Shown piece after piece: positions 12,345-31,326 of a stretch of 64,000 nucleotides of DNA (positions are counted from its first letter, which is position 1; each line of letters opens with the position of its first letter). Source of the DNA: Oryza sativa Japonica Group (taxonomy: Eukaryota; Streptophyta; Magnoliopsida; Poales; Poaceae). A program made the translations under genes and the position numbers. Under the pieces are notes generated by a model. It made no database searches and was not told the DNA's origin. It saw only the letters and a program-made list of their open reading frames with translations. Location of the stretch: assembly GCF_034140825.1 (NCBI RefSeq), contig NC_089040.1, positions 1,731,501 through 1,795,500 on the forward strand. The letters are read 5' to 3'.

Positions 12345-12689
12345 TACCTGTTTTTGGGCGGCCTTCTCTCCGACTTTTTCCTTTCGGAAGGCGACACATA
12401 CTGCTGGGGACAATTGCATTAATTATGGAATAGTGCATTTTTGTGGTTTCCTTCTAGAAGCTGAAGGCCATCGCCACTTCACTTCATTGTCACGAGCGTT
12501 GTGGCTCTATCTGATTGGGATGCAGAAACGAAAAAAGTCTGTTGATTGGAACTGGCAAATCTGACAAACTGCATCTGCGTGACGTCGCAGCTGTCCGAGA
12601 CCATCCAATTATCCAAAGTGCGTGTATGTTCAGTTTCAAAATCACAATTGGATTCCTTTTTATAGAGAGAGTACACGCCCTATCATTTG

Positions 12690-12885
12690 GTTTCTTGAGG
12701 GAATAAGTTAAACAGGATATTTATAAACGAAAAATATTTTATAAATAAAATTTTTATATACATGTTCTTAACGATTTAAAAATAAAGGTTGTAAAATAAA
12801 TTTTGATAAAAAAAACTCAAAATTAACTCTAAATTTAAGGTTGAAAGTTTAAATTTTGGCTGATAAGCCTAAGCGAAAAGATGAG
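12690..12885. repeat. Degenerate AT-rich repeat with a GGCTGATAAGCC end
   Basis: An AT-rich block ends in TTTTGGCTGATAAGCCTAAGCG. It resembles blocks near 54600-54860 and 59230-59450, which look like eroded copies of one MITE-like family. The ends are not clear enough to name a superfamily. Confidence 0.35.
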
Positions 12886-13031
12886 ACTCTACGACTCTTT
12901 ATCAGTTGCCGTGTCATTGTCATTCACCCCAAGGTTTCCAACTTTGCATGGCCATAAATCTAATCTTAGTTCATATCAAGGGAAAATGGAGGAAATATCG
13001 GCTTGCTTTCATCCTTGGATTTGGTTAGCAA

Positions 13032-13228
13032 CAGGGGCGGAGCTAGAACAAAATGGAGAGGGGTGCCATTCGCTTGCTTTACTCTACTTTAGGCCGAGTT
13101 TAGGTTGATATGAGTGCCTGAGTTTGGATTAGAGGGGTGCCTATATGGTGAAAATAAATGAACTACAACTAAAAAAATTTATTGACCGGGTTTCTGGGCA
13201 CCCCCTCTTCAATGTAGCTCCGCCCCTG
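13032..13228. mobile_element. hAT-type MITE, 197 bp
   Basis: Terminal inverted repeats CAGGGGCGGAGCTA and TAGCTCCGCCCCTG are flanked by a perfect 8-bp duplication GTTAGCAA (13024-13031 and 13229-13236). The 8-bp duplication and CAGGGGCGGA termini identify a hAT MITE. Confidence 0.88.
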
Positions 13229-13236
13229 GTTAGCAA

Positions 13237-14111
13237 CAAGCTAACAGTCGAAGCACTGGAAGTCTGCAATAGAAAAACAATTAATTCGGCAGAGAACATA
13301 CTGAGTCATTTTGGAGATTTTTTTAATCAAATATATTTAGCGAGAATAATTACATGACTACACGAGAAGGTAAATACTGTAAATAGGTTTGACCTTCCTC
13401 GCCTCTGGTCTAAAAAAAATATACTACTCCCTTGTTCTTGTCTGAAGTACTACAATGATTCGAAAAGCTCCCTTGTTCTTGTCTCAGGGAAGATGAAACT
13501 GAATTCAACAATGAGAGGCTGAGTTCTGCAGTAAGCCAGTAACAAGAGTCTACAAAGGCAAGGAGCTTCAGCAGAAAATAACTCCAAGGGCCAATTTTTT
13601 CATCTGAAATAATACTATGACTTGTGCAGCCTGTATTGGAGTATCTCTGAAGTAGTGTATTACTCTTTTCATCACAAGAGCAAATCAATGGCACATGACT
13701 TGAAATTGAATTATCAGGATGCTAACATAACAGACATGAATAATCCTATGCCTGTGTAGTAAGTATTGGAGTATCTCTGAAGTGCTCTTATACGGAATAA
13801 GTCTGGAGGTATGCGATGCAATTCGACCATGGGCAAGACTGGAGGGATGCCAAATAGACTTATTTAGACTGGGAGATGAATCAGTGTGGCCCACTGGTCT
13901 GGCCTGATAAGTGTATAGCGGTATTGTATTGGGCTCAGCCCATGAGCCCATGTAGCCCCGAGCCCGATAGTGTTCGTTCCCCTCCGCCGCTTGCGTGGAC
14001 TAGTGGACGCCCACGCGAATACGCGATCCTCCCCTTCCTCCTCCTCCCCACCAACTCGATCGCGCGTCGCGGAATCCGGATGCTCCCGGCGGCGCTGCTC
14101 GCCGTCGGCGC
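13237..14111. other. 5' flank of LRD6-6
   Basis: This holds the upstream region of the AAA ATPase gene. Two near copies of TTGGAGTATCTCTGAAGT (about 13636 and 13767) form a small local duplication. A TGGGCTCAGCCCATGAGCCCA block at 13930-13950 resembles the GCCCA promoter motifs of other genes here. No separate gene is visible. Confidence 0.45.
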
Positions 14112-21328
<7,217 letters not shown>

Positions 21329-24304
21329 CACTAGACAATGGTGCGCCCTATGCATCAGCAGTTTTAATTTGGCCAGTATTACCATCTCCTCAACATAACT
21401 ATTGGTTTGCAAGTGGTCGCGCGCCCATTCAGGCATTGATATCCCTTGCCATCTGTAACATGTACATGTACAAGAAAACCCTATATTTCATGAGCCATTT
21501 GAGAGGGGAAGCTAAAGATGAACTCACGGTGTAAATAAACGCCCATAGCTTCAACCCGTACCAAAACAGTCATGTAAACAAACACTGCTAAAAATTTACA
21601 TATACCACTGTTCCGTTACTTTCTTTGTACCGTGTGCAGATACTTTCGAATTCCATGCCATATACTGGTATTTCAGTTATCGTCACTTAAACCGAACTCT
21701 TTCTGCCCTCTTGCAGGCCTATCTGAAAGCCTGAAAAGATCAAATTCTTGAGATGCCATCACAACTGAAACTGAACACACGAGCGAACCATCAGTTGATG
21801 CCCAGGTCTATTAAAACCTTTGGCTTTAGTTCTTTTTGAATTATTTATTGGATTGTTGAAACGAATTATTTGCGCTCCACGCTTTAAAAATGCATTTTCT
21901 CAAAAAAAAACTTTCTTATATTATATATTGTATTTCTTAGATCACTTATTTTAGGTCATTTGTTAAGTTTATTTATCAAAATATTTTGTCCATCCATATA
22001 ATCAAAATATAATCAAGTAGATAATCTGCAGCAACAATATGTACAATAACCTATTTCAAACTGAGGCAAATAGCTCTACCAATCCAGAATCATATAGCCA
22101 TTTTTATCAGCTGATGCCCAGATCTAAGCAAGCTCTACAAATCCAGAATCCAGATAAGCCATCTCATGATTGGAGAAGAATGATTGGTGGTGGCCAATTG
22201 GTGAGGCGACGAGGAGCTAATCATGTCCCGGACGAAGCCAGCGTCGCGATCGCCATGGCAGCAGCAGCAGGTGGACGTTTACTCATCCGCATGGCCCATT
22301 TAGCGCCCCCATTTGCGATTTTTCGCAGCATCACGGAGAAAAGAAAAGAAAAGAAAAGGCGCGGATGGACGCAATGCATGTGCCGTCGCACAGAGCTGGA
22401 TCTCGCAGCAGCAGCACCACACCACCTATGGTTGGTCCACCTCCCCTGTACATCCTGATCATGAGCATACGAACTTCACTGTTTCTTATTACCAAGAACC
22501 AAGAAACAAATCCTCATCTCACCACCGGTATTCGATCGATTGCAGATGACATGTGAGCTGGGACGAAGTTCACATGCTGGCGAGGGGCCCACCTGTCAGT
22601 GAGTGATTGCAAACCGCCGATATCCGATGACACGCGGCGAGAGTTTACTGAACTCGACCAATTACATCAAGATGATACAACCGTCCTGAGAATGCTTCTG
22701 ATCCCTGTATAGATAAGAAATTGGAGAATTTAGGCTGCAGTGGCAGCTGCGAGCTACTCGTGACGGGTTTGATAAGTAGATTTGGTTGTCGGGTCGGCTG
22801 GTGTCGGTGATGGCGATGGAGGCAGAGGAGGGAGCAGTGATTTTTAAGTTGGGCGGCCGAGTTAGTTAGGAGGAGTGATGTCCATCCACAGTGTCGCCAA
22901 AGACTTGTTCTTCATGGCCATGTGACAAGGAAGGAAGGAAGCAGATCAGGCTGGGATCATCAATGCAATCCTGGCTTAGGATTCTTGTTTTGGTGAGCTG
23001 ACCACCACTTGACCAGAGTAATTAAGCCAATTAAGATGGTTATTACTACTACTACAATCACATTCTCTGGTCTCTCTCCACAGATAGTGATCTGATCTGA
23101 TCTGATCAGATGCAAAGTTGTTGCTGTAACTGAAAAGCCATATCTTTTCCTCTCAGCTCTACAGCAGCTATCTTCTGTGCAAGATATTCAGAGAGGGAAT
23201 ATGTGTCACTGTGTGGCTTTGGCCTGCAAACGCCTACTAATCCTGGGGAATTGCAGTGGCAATGGTGAATGGTTCTGATAATCCTGTTTTGTGCTGAGGT
23301 GTGGGGCCTGTGGTGAGGGCCCAGTTGTCTGTGCTCCACTGGTGGGTGGGCCAGGTTACTTGGATCAGAATGTTCCTCTTCTCCTACATACCCTGGCTGG
23401 TGATGATGTGGATCTCAGGTTCAGCAGTTTCAGCACCAATTGCAGGTTTATGGTATCATCTTGACGCCATATCCCAATGCCCGAATTTCAAGGTATATAT
23501 ATTTTGCAGCTTTTCATACAGTAAGTACAGTCATTAGTCTAGTCTATTTACTTACTCCACTAGTTACTATTTTTGCATAGACAAATGAAGTTTAGTGGTA
23601 AAAGAACCCATGCTCTTCTGGCACCTACTCTAAGAAACTGCATGCTATCACATAAAAACCCATTAGACCTCAATAATTCTTCATAAATCATATACTCCTA
23701 ACAAAGAGTACTGGATAGAGTATAAAGTTCAGATATCCATCCAAAATGCAGCATTTTGTCAATCTTGAAATTTATGGAGCATGGACACACACATACTCCA
23801 AAAATGCAGCACTCCTATAGGAAGGTGATAGAAGGACCTTTGGTTGGGAGTAGTATAATTAATAAATAAAGTTTTCTACCAGCATACACTCCACAGTCTA
23901 CCACCATACATATACGAGTACTATGCACTGCAGGTTCCCATCCCCCTAAGATGATAGCACCAGCTTTTGTTTTGATTGTTCGACCATGGCCCCACATGGC
24001 AGCCACTTTTCACACCTACAAGAAACCTCTCACATCCTTAACTACAGTACTACAGTACGGCTACTCTTCTACACAAGGGAGGCTATCTCTATTCCATGAT
24101 GGATCTAGAAATGGTGTTCAAAGAAATGCTTCAGTTCAGGAGGCATTGATGGATGAACGGATGGATGTGGCATGTGGGTGCCATTGTGAGTGCCAAGATG
24201 TATGAGGACTCCTATCCCATCACTCTTTTCTCTTTTCCTTGTACCAATTGAAATGAAATTGAAAGAAACCTCCTCTGCTCCCCTCTTCAGGGCCATGCAA
24301 CTGA
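21329..24304. other. LRD6-6 3' region and intergenic sequence
   Basis: The first few hundred bases are probably the 3' UTR of LRD6-6. Beyond that lie short direct repeats (GATCTGATCTGATCTGATC near 23090) and local near-duplications around 22070-22170 (CAAGCTCTACAAATCCAGAATCC). A stretch near 22655-22710 resembles one near 26560-26620. No reading frame looks like a real protein. Confidence 0.4.
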
Positions 24305-24649
24305 GGGCCTGTTTGGGAAACAGTGACTTATTTTAAGTCCCTGTCACATCGGATGTTTATACACTAATTTAGAGTATTAAACATACACTAATTATAAAAC
24401 CTATTCTATAACCTTGGACTAATTCGCGAGACGAATCTTTTGAGTCTAATTACACCATGATTTGACAATGTGATGCTACAGTAAACTTTTCATAATTATG
24501 GATTAATTAGGCTTAAAAAATTCGTCTCGCAGATTAGCTTTCATTTATGAAATTAGTTTTTTTATTAGTCTATGTTTAATACTCCAAATTAGCGTCAAAC
24601 ATTCGATGTGACACGGACTAAGAAGTTTTAGCCCCATCTAAACACCCCC
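24305..24649. mobile_element. Tourist-like MITE, 345 bp
   Basis: The ends GGGCCTGTTTGGG and CTAAACACCCCC are flanked by TGA on both sides (24302-24304 and 24650-24652). The interior has CGCGAGACGAATCTTTTGAG with TTCGTCTCGC on the other arm. It also has ACACCATGATTTGACAATG, shared with the elements at 11384 and 29843. Confidence 0.72.
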
Positions 24650-24652
24650 TGA

Positions 24653-26310
24653 GTGAGTGCCGTGCCACAGTCATCACAAGAACCTGCCTAAAAGGAGGTC
24701 ACTTGTCATGGGAATAGATCAACTAATGAGATGCCATTACTATCAGGCATCCAGAGAACTAGTAGTGGAGTTATTTCATTTCAAGGAGGGACAAAAGTTG
24801 GTCCTTTATGTATCTAACATATTAGTCCGGCAGTTATAAAATATAATCATTTCCGACTATGTATCATCGTTATAAATACTTATATTTTGGAACAGATAGA
24901 GTAGAAGTACATCTTTTATCTTGTTGCAAATTACAATGTACTACACATAGAAAACACAAGAAACTCATGTTGTACAAATCAACATCAGCTTTCCCTAACT
25001 GAAATGTATCATCATAGTGCAAGTGTTTGGCACACCCTGATCAGATTAGCTATAGGCTTAAAGTAAGTAGTTTTCACCTTGCTGTCCTTACCTCTTGTCA
25101 CCAGACCAACAAATACCAGAACTTTTGTTATCTTATCTATCCTCATTTCTGGGTGTGCCATCATCATGCTTTGCTCTGCCTTCACATGGCCTGTGCCCAA
25201 CAATAATATGTCCACTGGACCCAGTAATGGGGCATCAGTACCTCTGCCACACAGCCACTGTGCCCTTCTTTTGGCCTCCCCTTTTGCAAACAAACCCCTC
25301 AACTTCTCAACCACATCAACTTTTACCCCTCCCTCCCCTTTCAGTCCTTCCTTTGGCTAGACATGAAGTAGGTTTGCATTGTCTGCAGAATAGCTAGGCT
25401 GGCACCTGCCCTTAGCTGTGGTCCATGGTGTTTCTCATTCTCTTTGTTGTACAAATGCTTTAGTTATTATCCATGGATAATATGAAGTTGCAAAAAGAAA
25501 AAAGTTTATGTCATACTCTACATGCAAGACTGTAGCTCCTTTGGAAACACAGGGATAGCGAAAATGTAGCATCTTAAATCATATGGATGGAGCACAGGAA
25601 AAACACACGAATCAAAAGACAAATAGATACAAAGGAATTTTTCCGAGAGGTTGAAGCTCATGTTGTAATTCCTCCAAAATTCCTATAATCTGAGACAATC
25701 GTAAGGAATTTCAAAGGAATAAAGGAAAGTCATTCCTATTTTCCAAAGGACCATATATGAATTATTTCCATAGGAATTCAATTGTTCAAAAATCGTCCAA
25801 AATTCCTTAGTTCCAAAGGAGCCCTAAAAGGAGATATGGGTTCAGAGGCTTCTAGAGTGTATTCATTCATATTTTGCTTATGGATGTTGCTCAAGCCCAT
25901 CAATATCCAACTCTGAAGAGTGGGACATGTGTGGAAGCAAAACACACATTTGCATGCAAAGCAAACATGTGTATGCCATTGCCAACAACAGCCTCTCTCA
26001 TGCAGACACACACATGTACTACACTACTACTACTACTACCCATTTCATTTCTTTTTGGATGCTATATGTTTCTTCCATCATGTCTTCTTCATTAGGAGAG
26101 GAGTAAAGGAGGGCTACCCATCACGGATTCTATGATGGGTTCAATCAATCCATCCTCACTGCATGGTCCTAGCTAGCTAGTGTATGTAGTAGTAGTAGTA
26201 TGATCCATGGGAGTACATACATTAATTGATTATGAAATGCAAACAAGTTGAGAGAGGGCTCTACTGTTCACCTGCATTATCCATTGTAGAGTGCACCTAC
26301 ATTATCATTA
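24653..26310. other. Intergenic sequence with one probable MITE
   Basis: No gene was recognised. A hairpin-like element at 25535-25822 is listed separately. (CTA)n/(ACT)n short runs occur near 26015-26040. Confidence 0.4.
25535..25822. mobile_element. Probable MITE with GCTCCTTTGGAA ends
   Basis: GCTCCTTTGGAA at the left end and TTCCAAAGGAGC at the right end are perfect inverted repeats about 290 bp apart. The target-site duplication is not certain, so the superfamily is left open. A similar, more eroded element lies at about 29138-29639. Confidence 0.55.
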
Positions 26311-26457
26311 GGGTGTGTTTAGTTCAAGCCAAAATTGGAAGTTTGATTGAAATTAAAACGATGTGACGGAAAAGCTGAAAGTTTGTGTGTGTAGAAAAGT
26401 TTTGATGTGATGGAAAAGCTGGAAGTTTGAAGAAAAAGTTTAGAACTAAACCAGGCC
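26311..26457. mobile_element. Tourist MITE, 147 bp (copy 1 of 3 in the window)
   Basis: The ends are GGGTGTGTTTAGTTC and GAACTAAACCAGGCC with a TTA duplication at 26308-26310 and 26458-26460. The interior reads GGAAGTTTGATTGAAATTAA and GATGTGATGGAAAAGC. Close copies lie at 48688-48834 and 52381-52525. Confidence 0.85.
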
Positions 26458-29137
26458 TTAGTAAAATTCAACTCTCAGAGCAAGAAGGGGGAGAAATGAA
26501 AAGAAAGAAAAATTAGAAAGAGAACAATATTATTATTTTTTTGGATAAAGGAGGACTGTTATCCAACTCAGCCAATTACATCAAGTTAATACAACCGCAC
26601 TGAGAACATTTCCGGCAATGGCGAAAAAGAGAACAATAGTAGTATATACTAAAGCCAATATCTATTGAGTTCCCATAGTTTTTTGTGTATAGAAAGAGGG
26701 GAGAAACTACTCCTACATGTGTTGGCCTGTTGCTGATTGATGGGACCTGTGATCTTGCACAAATAAGGGTCCTGGATGCATCTGCATACAGCTGTTGCAG
26801 GGCAACAGCATTCCTTAACGTACACATTGCACTGTACTCATCTTGCTGAAAAATATACTCCCAAAAGAAAATACAGTGCATCTCTGAACATGCACCCAAA
26901 AGAAAATCTACAAGCTAAGCAATCATGGCACATATGATTGATCAGAGTATATTATGAAGCTTTAAAGAAACTAATCATGCATTTGGCTTAATTTGGTGGA
27001 TCACTCACATAGTATGCATCCTCTTTTTACCTGATCCTTCTGAAGCAGTGAAAAAACCACCGTGCAGGGATTCAGAACATTGCAGGGGAGCCTGAAACCT
27101 TCCAAGGAATTGCCATGAGACCCAGAGAAGATGGTAAAAATTTCTCTCTACTGTTGCAGCAAGCTGGTCCCCTACCACATGCCTCTCTCCTGTTGCTGCA
27201 GCTCTTCACATTGCCAAAAACCGGTGCCATGTAATCGTACCCAGTTCAGTTCAGATCCACTCAGAGCAATCAGCAATGCAAATGGGCTGGCTGATCTGAT
27301 CATCTCCATGGTGTTCTTGGCAGCAAGAAAACGAGAACCAAACCAAGAACAACATGGCAGCAGCAATGGTGTTCCATGGATGGCATTGCAAATCGATCTC
27401 CACAATGGCAGCAGCAACCTTTTGACTAGTCCAGAATAAGGCACGCAGCTCTTGTCCTCCCATGTCTCCTGGCTGGATGATGCTATTGCTGCCGCTGCTG
27501 CAATTGCTTATTTACCCACTGGTCATGGCATGCATGTATTTTTATGTATGTGATGTGTCCCCATGCTCTGTTTGTTACTACACAACAGTTATAAAGGTGC
27601 AGCTCCTTTGCATACTTCTGGCAAAAAACTTTCACCCAAAGCAAAAGAAAGAGATTCATCAGCAATGTCATGGATTCATTGAAGGCAAAGATTTGATGCA
27701 TCCTGTTGGCAATTGCTAAACACAACTTAGAGAGAGAGAGAGAGAATGAGAAAGATAGAGTCTTTGGAATGTTCATATTTGTTTGGTTGTGGTGTGTCAT
27801 GTGCATGAATGAATCTGCTGCCTGCTGTATGGCTAGCTGAGCTGAGCTGCCCTGACCCTTGTGTTTAATTTTTTTTCTCTGATCTGATCTGCTCATCTTT
27901 TTATCTTGTTTTTTCCTTTGGGGTTCTTGGCTTAGCATGGCACACATGGCTCACAGTGAGAGGAGAGCTAGCTGGCTAGTAGCTCTAGTTGTGGTGAAGG
28001 CTGCAAAGTTTCAGCATAAAATCTGAGCTAAGCTAGTCCTAGTTGGCCTGAGGCCCTGAGCTGATTTGTGGTATGACTTTTGCATGAGCCATTGAGATTG
28101 TTGTTGCTATCCTCTTGCAAAGCATTGCTCTCCTCTACATCTACTCTTTTTCTTTGTCTCAGCTCTGGCCTACAAGTAGCCAGGCATTGCATTGGGCTGC
28201 TCAAAGGAGGCTACATCACACACATAACATGCATAGGTCAGCTTTGCAAAGGTTGAAAGGAGGTAGAGGCATGTCTAATTTCAGACACCTGTACCGTCTT
28301 GGTCACATCAGCAATGAAAACCAATAATACACCTATAAATTTCAGATATGAATAAGTGCGCTCATTATGCAAAGTTATAACAGAACTCTCAACTCTGAAT
28401 ATTAACCAAGCTAAGGCAGGTAAAATAATCACAACAAAGGCCTTCAAAATTTTACTCATGTAATCATATGGAGTTCTCCAAAAAAATAAAAAGATCAACA
28501 CATGGTGGTTCCCATCTTGGATCCTGTGATCTGGTGAGTTGATCAATGAAAGGATTAATTCCAAGCCTGCAATTGCATCTGCTCACTCTGAACCATTGGC
28601 ATATATACACAAACTGGGGCACACCTAGCTAGATATATGTAGTAAGTACATATATACACACGGCCTATGTGTGTGTGCATGATGCAGAGGCGGCATTATT
28701 TGCTGGATAGCCTTGTGTGCATCTCGATCGATCATGTAGCAAGTGTGACAATGCACACACTGCATATATATGCATATACATATATGCAGCAGCAGCAGCA
28801 GCAGTTATACTATATACTAGTATAGTAGTTAGCTGTAGGCTTGATGAAGTGAAGAAGGCCATAGCAGAAAGATGCAGGAACACATACTATGTGTAATTAC
28901 ATTGCATGCAGTAGATGCTGCACAAGAGAGGGGGTCAGAGCTACATGTTTGTGTAAGGTGTTAATGTCCTTAATTGGTATTTCTCTTTCGTACGTACGCA
29001 TGCATACGTGGCTGCCTGCCTGCCTGCACAACTGCATATGCATGCATACTTGGCAGTTGGCAACTTGGCATGCAGAGAACAGTTGAAATTCTGGAGGCTG
29101 AGAGGAAGCTAATTAGCTAAATCAAGCTAATAACTAA
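26458..29137. other. Intergenic sequence, no gene recognised
   Basis: This stretch contains scattered simple sequence: an AG run near 27731 (AGAGAGAGAGAGAG) and a GCA trinucleotide run at 28786-28804. Several short frames occur but none has domain-like composition. A non-coding RNA cannot be excluded or supported. Confidence 0.4.
28786..28804. repeat. GCA trinucleotide microsatellite
   Basis: Six consecutive GCA units lie in intergenic DNA downstream of TATATATGCATATACATATAT sequence. Confidence 0.8.
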
Positions 29138-29639
29138 GGGTTCATTTCGAAAACATAAGAATAGAGGGCACAGGATCAGTGGCGGAGTGTCAAGTCCGGA
29201 TGACTAATAGTGTTTTCTAGTGATCGATTAATTTTTATAGGTGTCGATGGCCATCGATAGTAGAGACAGCAACAGCGAATCCTGGGCAGTTACCCGACCT
29301 GCCCGAGAGGTGGCTCTGCCACTACATAGAATTACAATGTCTTATATTAAGAATTCCTATGGGAATTAGAAATGTAGGAATACTCTAATATAGTCATTTA
29401 GACGATATGCAGAAAAAACAGAGAAATTATAGACACAATAAGAGAGAACTGTGATGTACAACCTCATGTTTTGTTTTCTTCCAAAATTTCTATGAACTAG
29501 CTCATTCCATGGGTTTTCCAGAGGAATTTTCGGACATATATATCCTTTGTTTTGAATGAGTTCATCATAGGAAGTTTATCCTAAGAATTTAAATCCTCTA
29601 AAAATCCTTCACATTTTCCCTTTGTTCCAAAGAAAGCCC
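29138..29639. mobile_element. Eroded MITE interrupted by a small hAT
   Basis: GGGTTCATTTCGAAAAC at the left and TTTGTTCCAAAGAAAGCCC at the right are imperfect inverted repeats. The interior (AATTCCTATGGGAATTAG, TTTGAATGAGTTC) is like the element at 25535. The left part is interrupted by the hAT element at 29177. Confidence 0.45.
29177..29324. mobile_element. Small hAT-type MITE, 148 bp
   Basis: The ends are CAGTGGCGGAGTGTC and GGTGGCTCTGCCACTA. The flanks CACAGGAT (29169-29176) and CATAGAAT (29325-29332) match at six of eight positions, as expected for an aged 8-bp duplication. Confidence 0.6.
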
Positions 29640-29842
29640 AAGTGTTTTTTTTCCCCTTTTCAGGGTAGGTTGGGTGGGCAATTTTAAATATTTTTACCTT
29701 TTTCGGTTTTATGTACACGAGATTCAGAGGTCATCTCTATAAATGAATGCTGATGGATGATCATGTTAACTATAGGAATGGATTAAATATTATATGAAAA
29801 TTTGAAAAACACCCACAATAGCCGAGTTAATTTGCATGTATA

Positions 29843-30111
29843 GGTTGTGTTTAGTTCCCTCAAACTTCCGAAAACCAATTGCACAGTTTGCATGTAAATC
29901 GCGAGACTAATCTTTTGAGCCTAATTACGCCATGATTTGACAATATTGTGCTACAGTAAATATTTGCTAATGGTGGATTAATTAAGCTTAATAGATTTAT
30001 CTCACAGTTTACCAACGGAATATGTAATTTATTTTGTTATTAGTCTACGTTTAATATTTTAAATGTGTGTCCGTATACGTAAAAAAAATTAAAAAGGAAC
30101 TAAACACAGCC
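29843..30111. mobile_element. Tourist-like MITE, 269 bp
   Basis: The ends GGTTGTGTTTAGTTCC and GGAACTAAACACAGCC are perfect or nearly perfect inverted repeats with an ATA duplication (29840-29842 and 30112-30114). The interior shares the GCCATGATTTGACAAT block with the copies at 11384 and 24305. Confidence 0.8.
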
Positions 30112-30114
30112 ATA

Positions 30115-31326
30115 GTATTTTAGTTTACCCATATTTATATCTCACCTCCATCTTCACGAATTAATAGGAATAATCTCAAAGGTGCATATGTCAATCAGCT
30201 AGCTCATGTGGGATGCATGCATGTGTACAATTGAGCAAACCCTACTCCAGGGACATCTGGTCTACCGAGACCACCACCTACCACGATTCATACGATTGAT
30301 TGGTTTAGCTAGCCAGAAATTAATTGGCAATCAAACAGTACAAAAACATCCATCCATGTTAGTATCATCTGCTACACTCCTCATTGCCTTCATTATCTTT
30401 CTCTCTTCATCTCTTGATCAGCTCTTGACGATGGTTTAGACGACAGGCCGTACGGTGCACGGCTGGTCATGGCCATCACTCATCAGTCATCACCAACGGC
30501 GCCACACATTCCGTCTTGTACTACAAGATTAATTAATTGAAAATAAAATTGTACTACACGAGATGGCCCCGGTGGGCCCACCTGGCAGCCGCTCACAGAG
30601 TTACGGCCGCAGAGGATCCCGAGCCCCCCCCCTAAAATTAACCAACCAAACCAAATCGCGTTTAATTTTTCGCGCGCCTCCTCTAAACCCGCCTAGCTTA
30701 AACCCCCTCGTCCACCGATACACTGACATGTGGGCCCACACCCACTGACATGTGATCGCCCAAGCCGACCCGGGCCCACATGTCATCGACTCATCAAGCA
30801 GCCAGCCAACCGTGGTAGAGAGATTTTTTGAAAAAAACTGGAAGCCACGGGCCCCTACGCCTACACGTACCCCCCTACCCACCGGGTCCACTCACTGACG
30901 AGGTGGGCCCCACTTTGTCAGCCTTCCTCCTCCTCCTCCTCTTTCTCTCTCCTGCCACCACCACCATGGCACCAGCTCAGCTCAGCTCAGACACCCACAC
31001 AGTGAGCCCCTCTCTCTCTCTTCTCTCTCCTCTTTCTCTCTCTTGGTTGCTGCTGCGTGCTGCGGTGCAGTGCAGTGCAGCGGCTGCCTCCCGAAAGCAA
31101 CAACAGTCACGTCGCTATCGGCACCACCCCCACAAAACACCATTGCTCCCCCCCATCGATCGATCAGAGCTCAGAGAAAGAGAGAGAGAGCCATGGTGGT
31201 CGTGGTGGTGGTGGTAACTCGGCCAGGGTCGATGCACTAGTGACACAACGAGTGCGAGTGCCCTGAAAGGGGGGAGGAGGAGCGGCTTGAGAGGGAATAA
31301 GCTAGGTGGTGGTGGTTCTTGGATCA
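30115..31326 (+). promoter_or_regulatory. OsERL promoter and 5' leader, CT/GA-rich
   Basis: This covers the region upstream of the receptor kinase ATG. CT-rich tracts (about 31003-31043) and a GAGAAAGAGAGAGAGAG tract (about 31173-31190) lie within 330 bp of the start. They are typical of plant 5' leaders and are potential targets of GAGA-binding BBR/BPC factors. A short upstream frame, ATG at 31193 to TAG at 31238-31240 (15 codons), would sit in the leader if transcription starts further upstream. Confidence 0.5.

Noticed and set aside
22039-22458. A 139-codon frame in intergenic DNA
   Set aside because: Composition is erratic, there are no recognisable motifs, and it overlaps other accidental frames in the same place.
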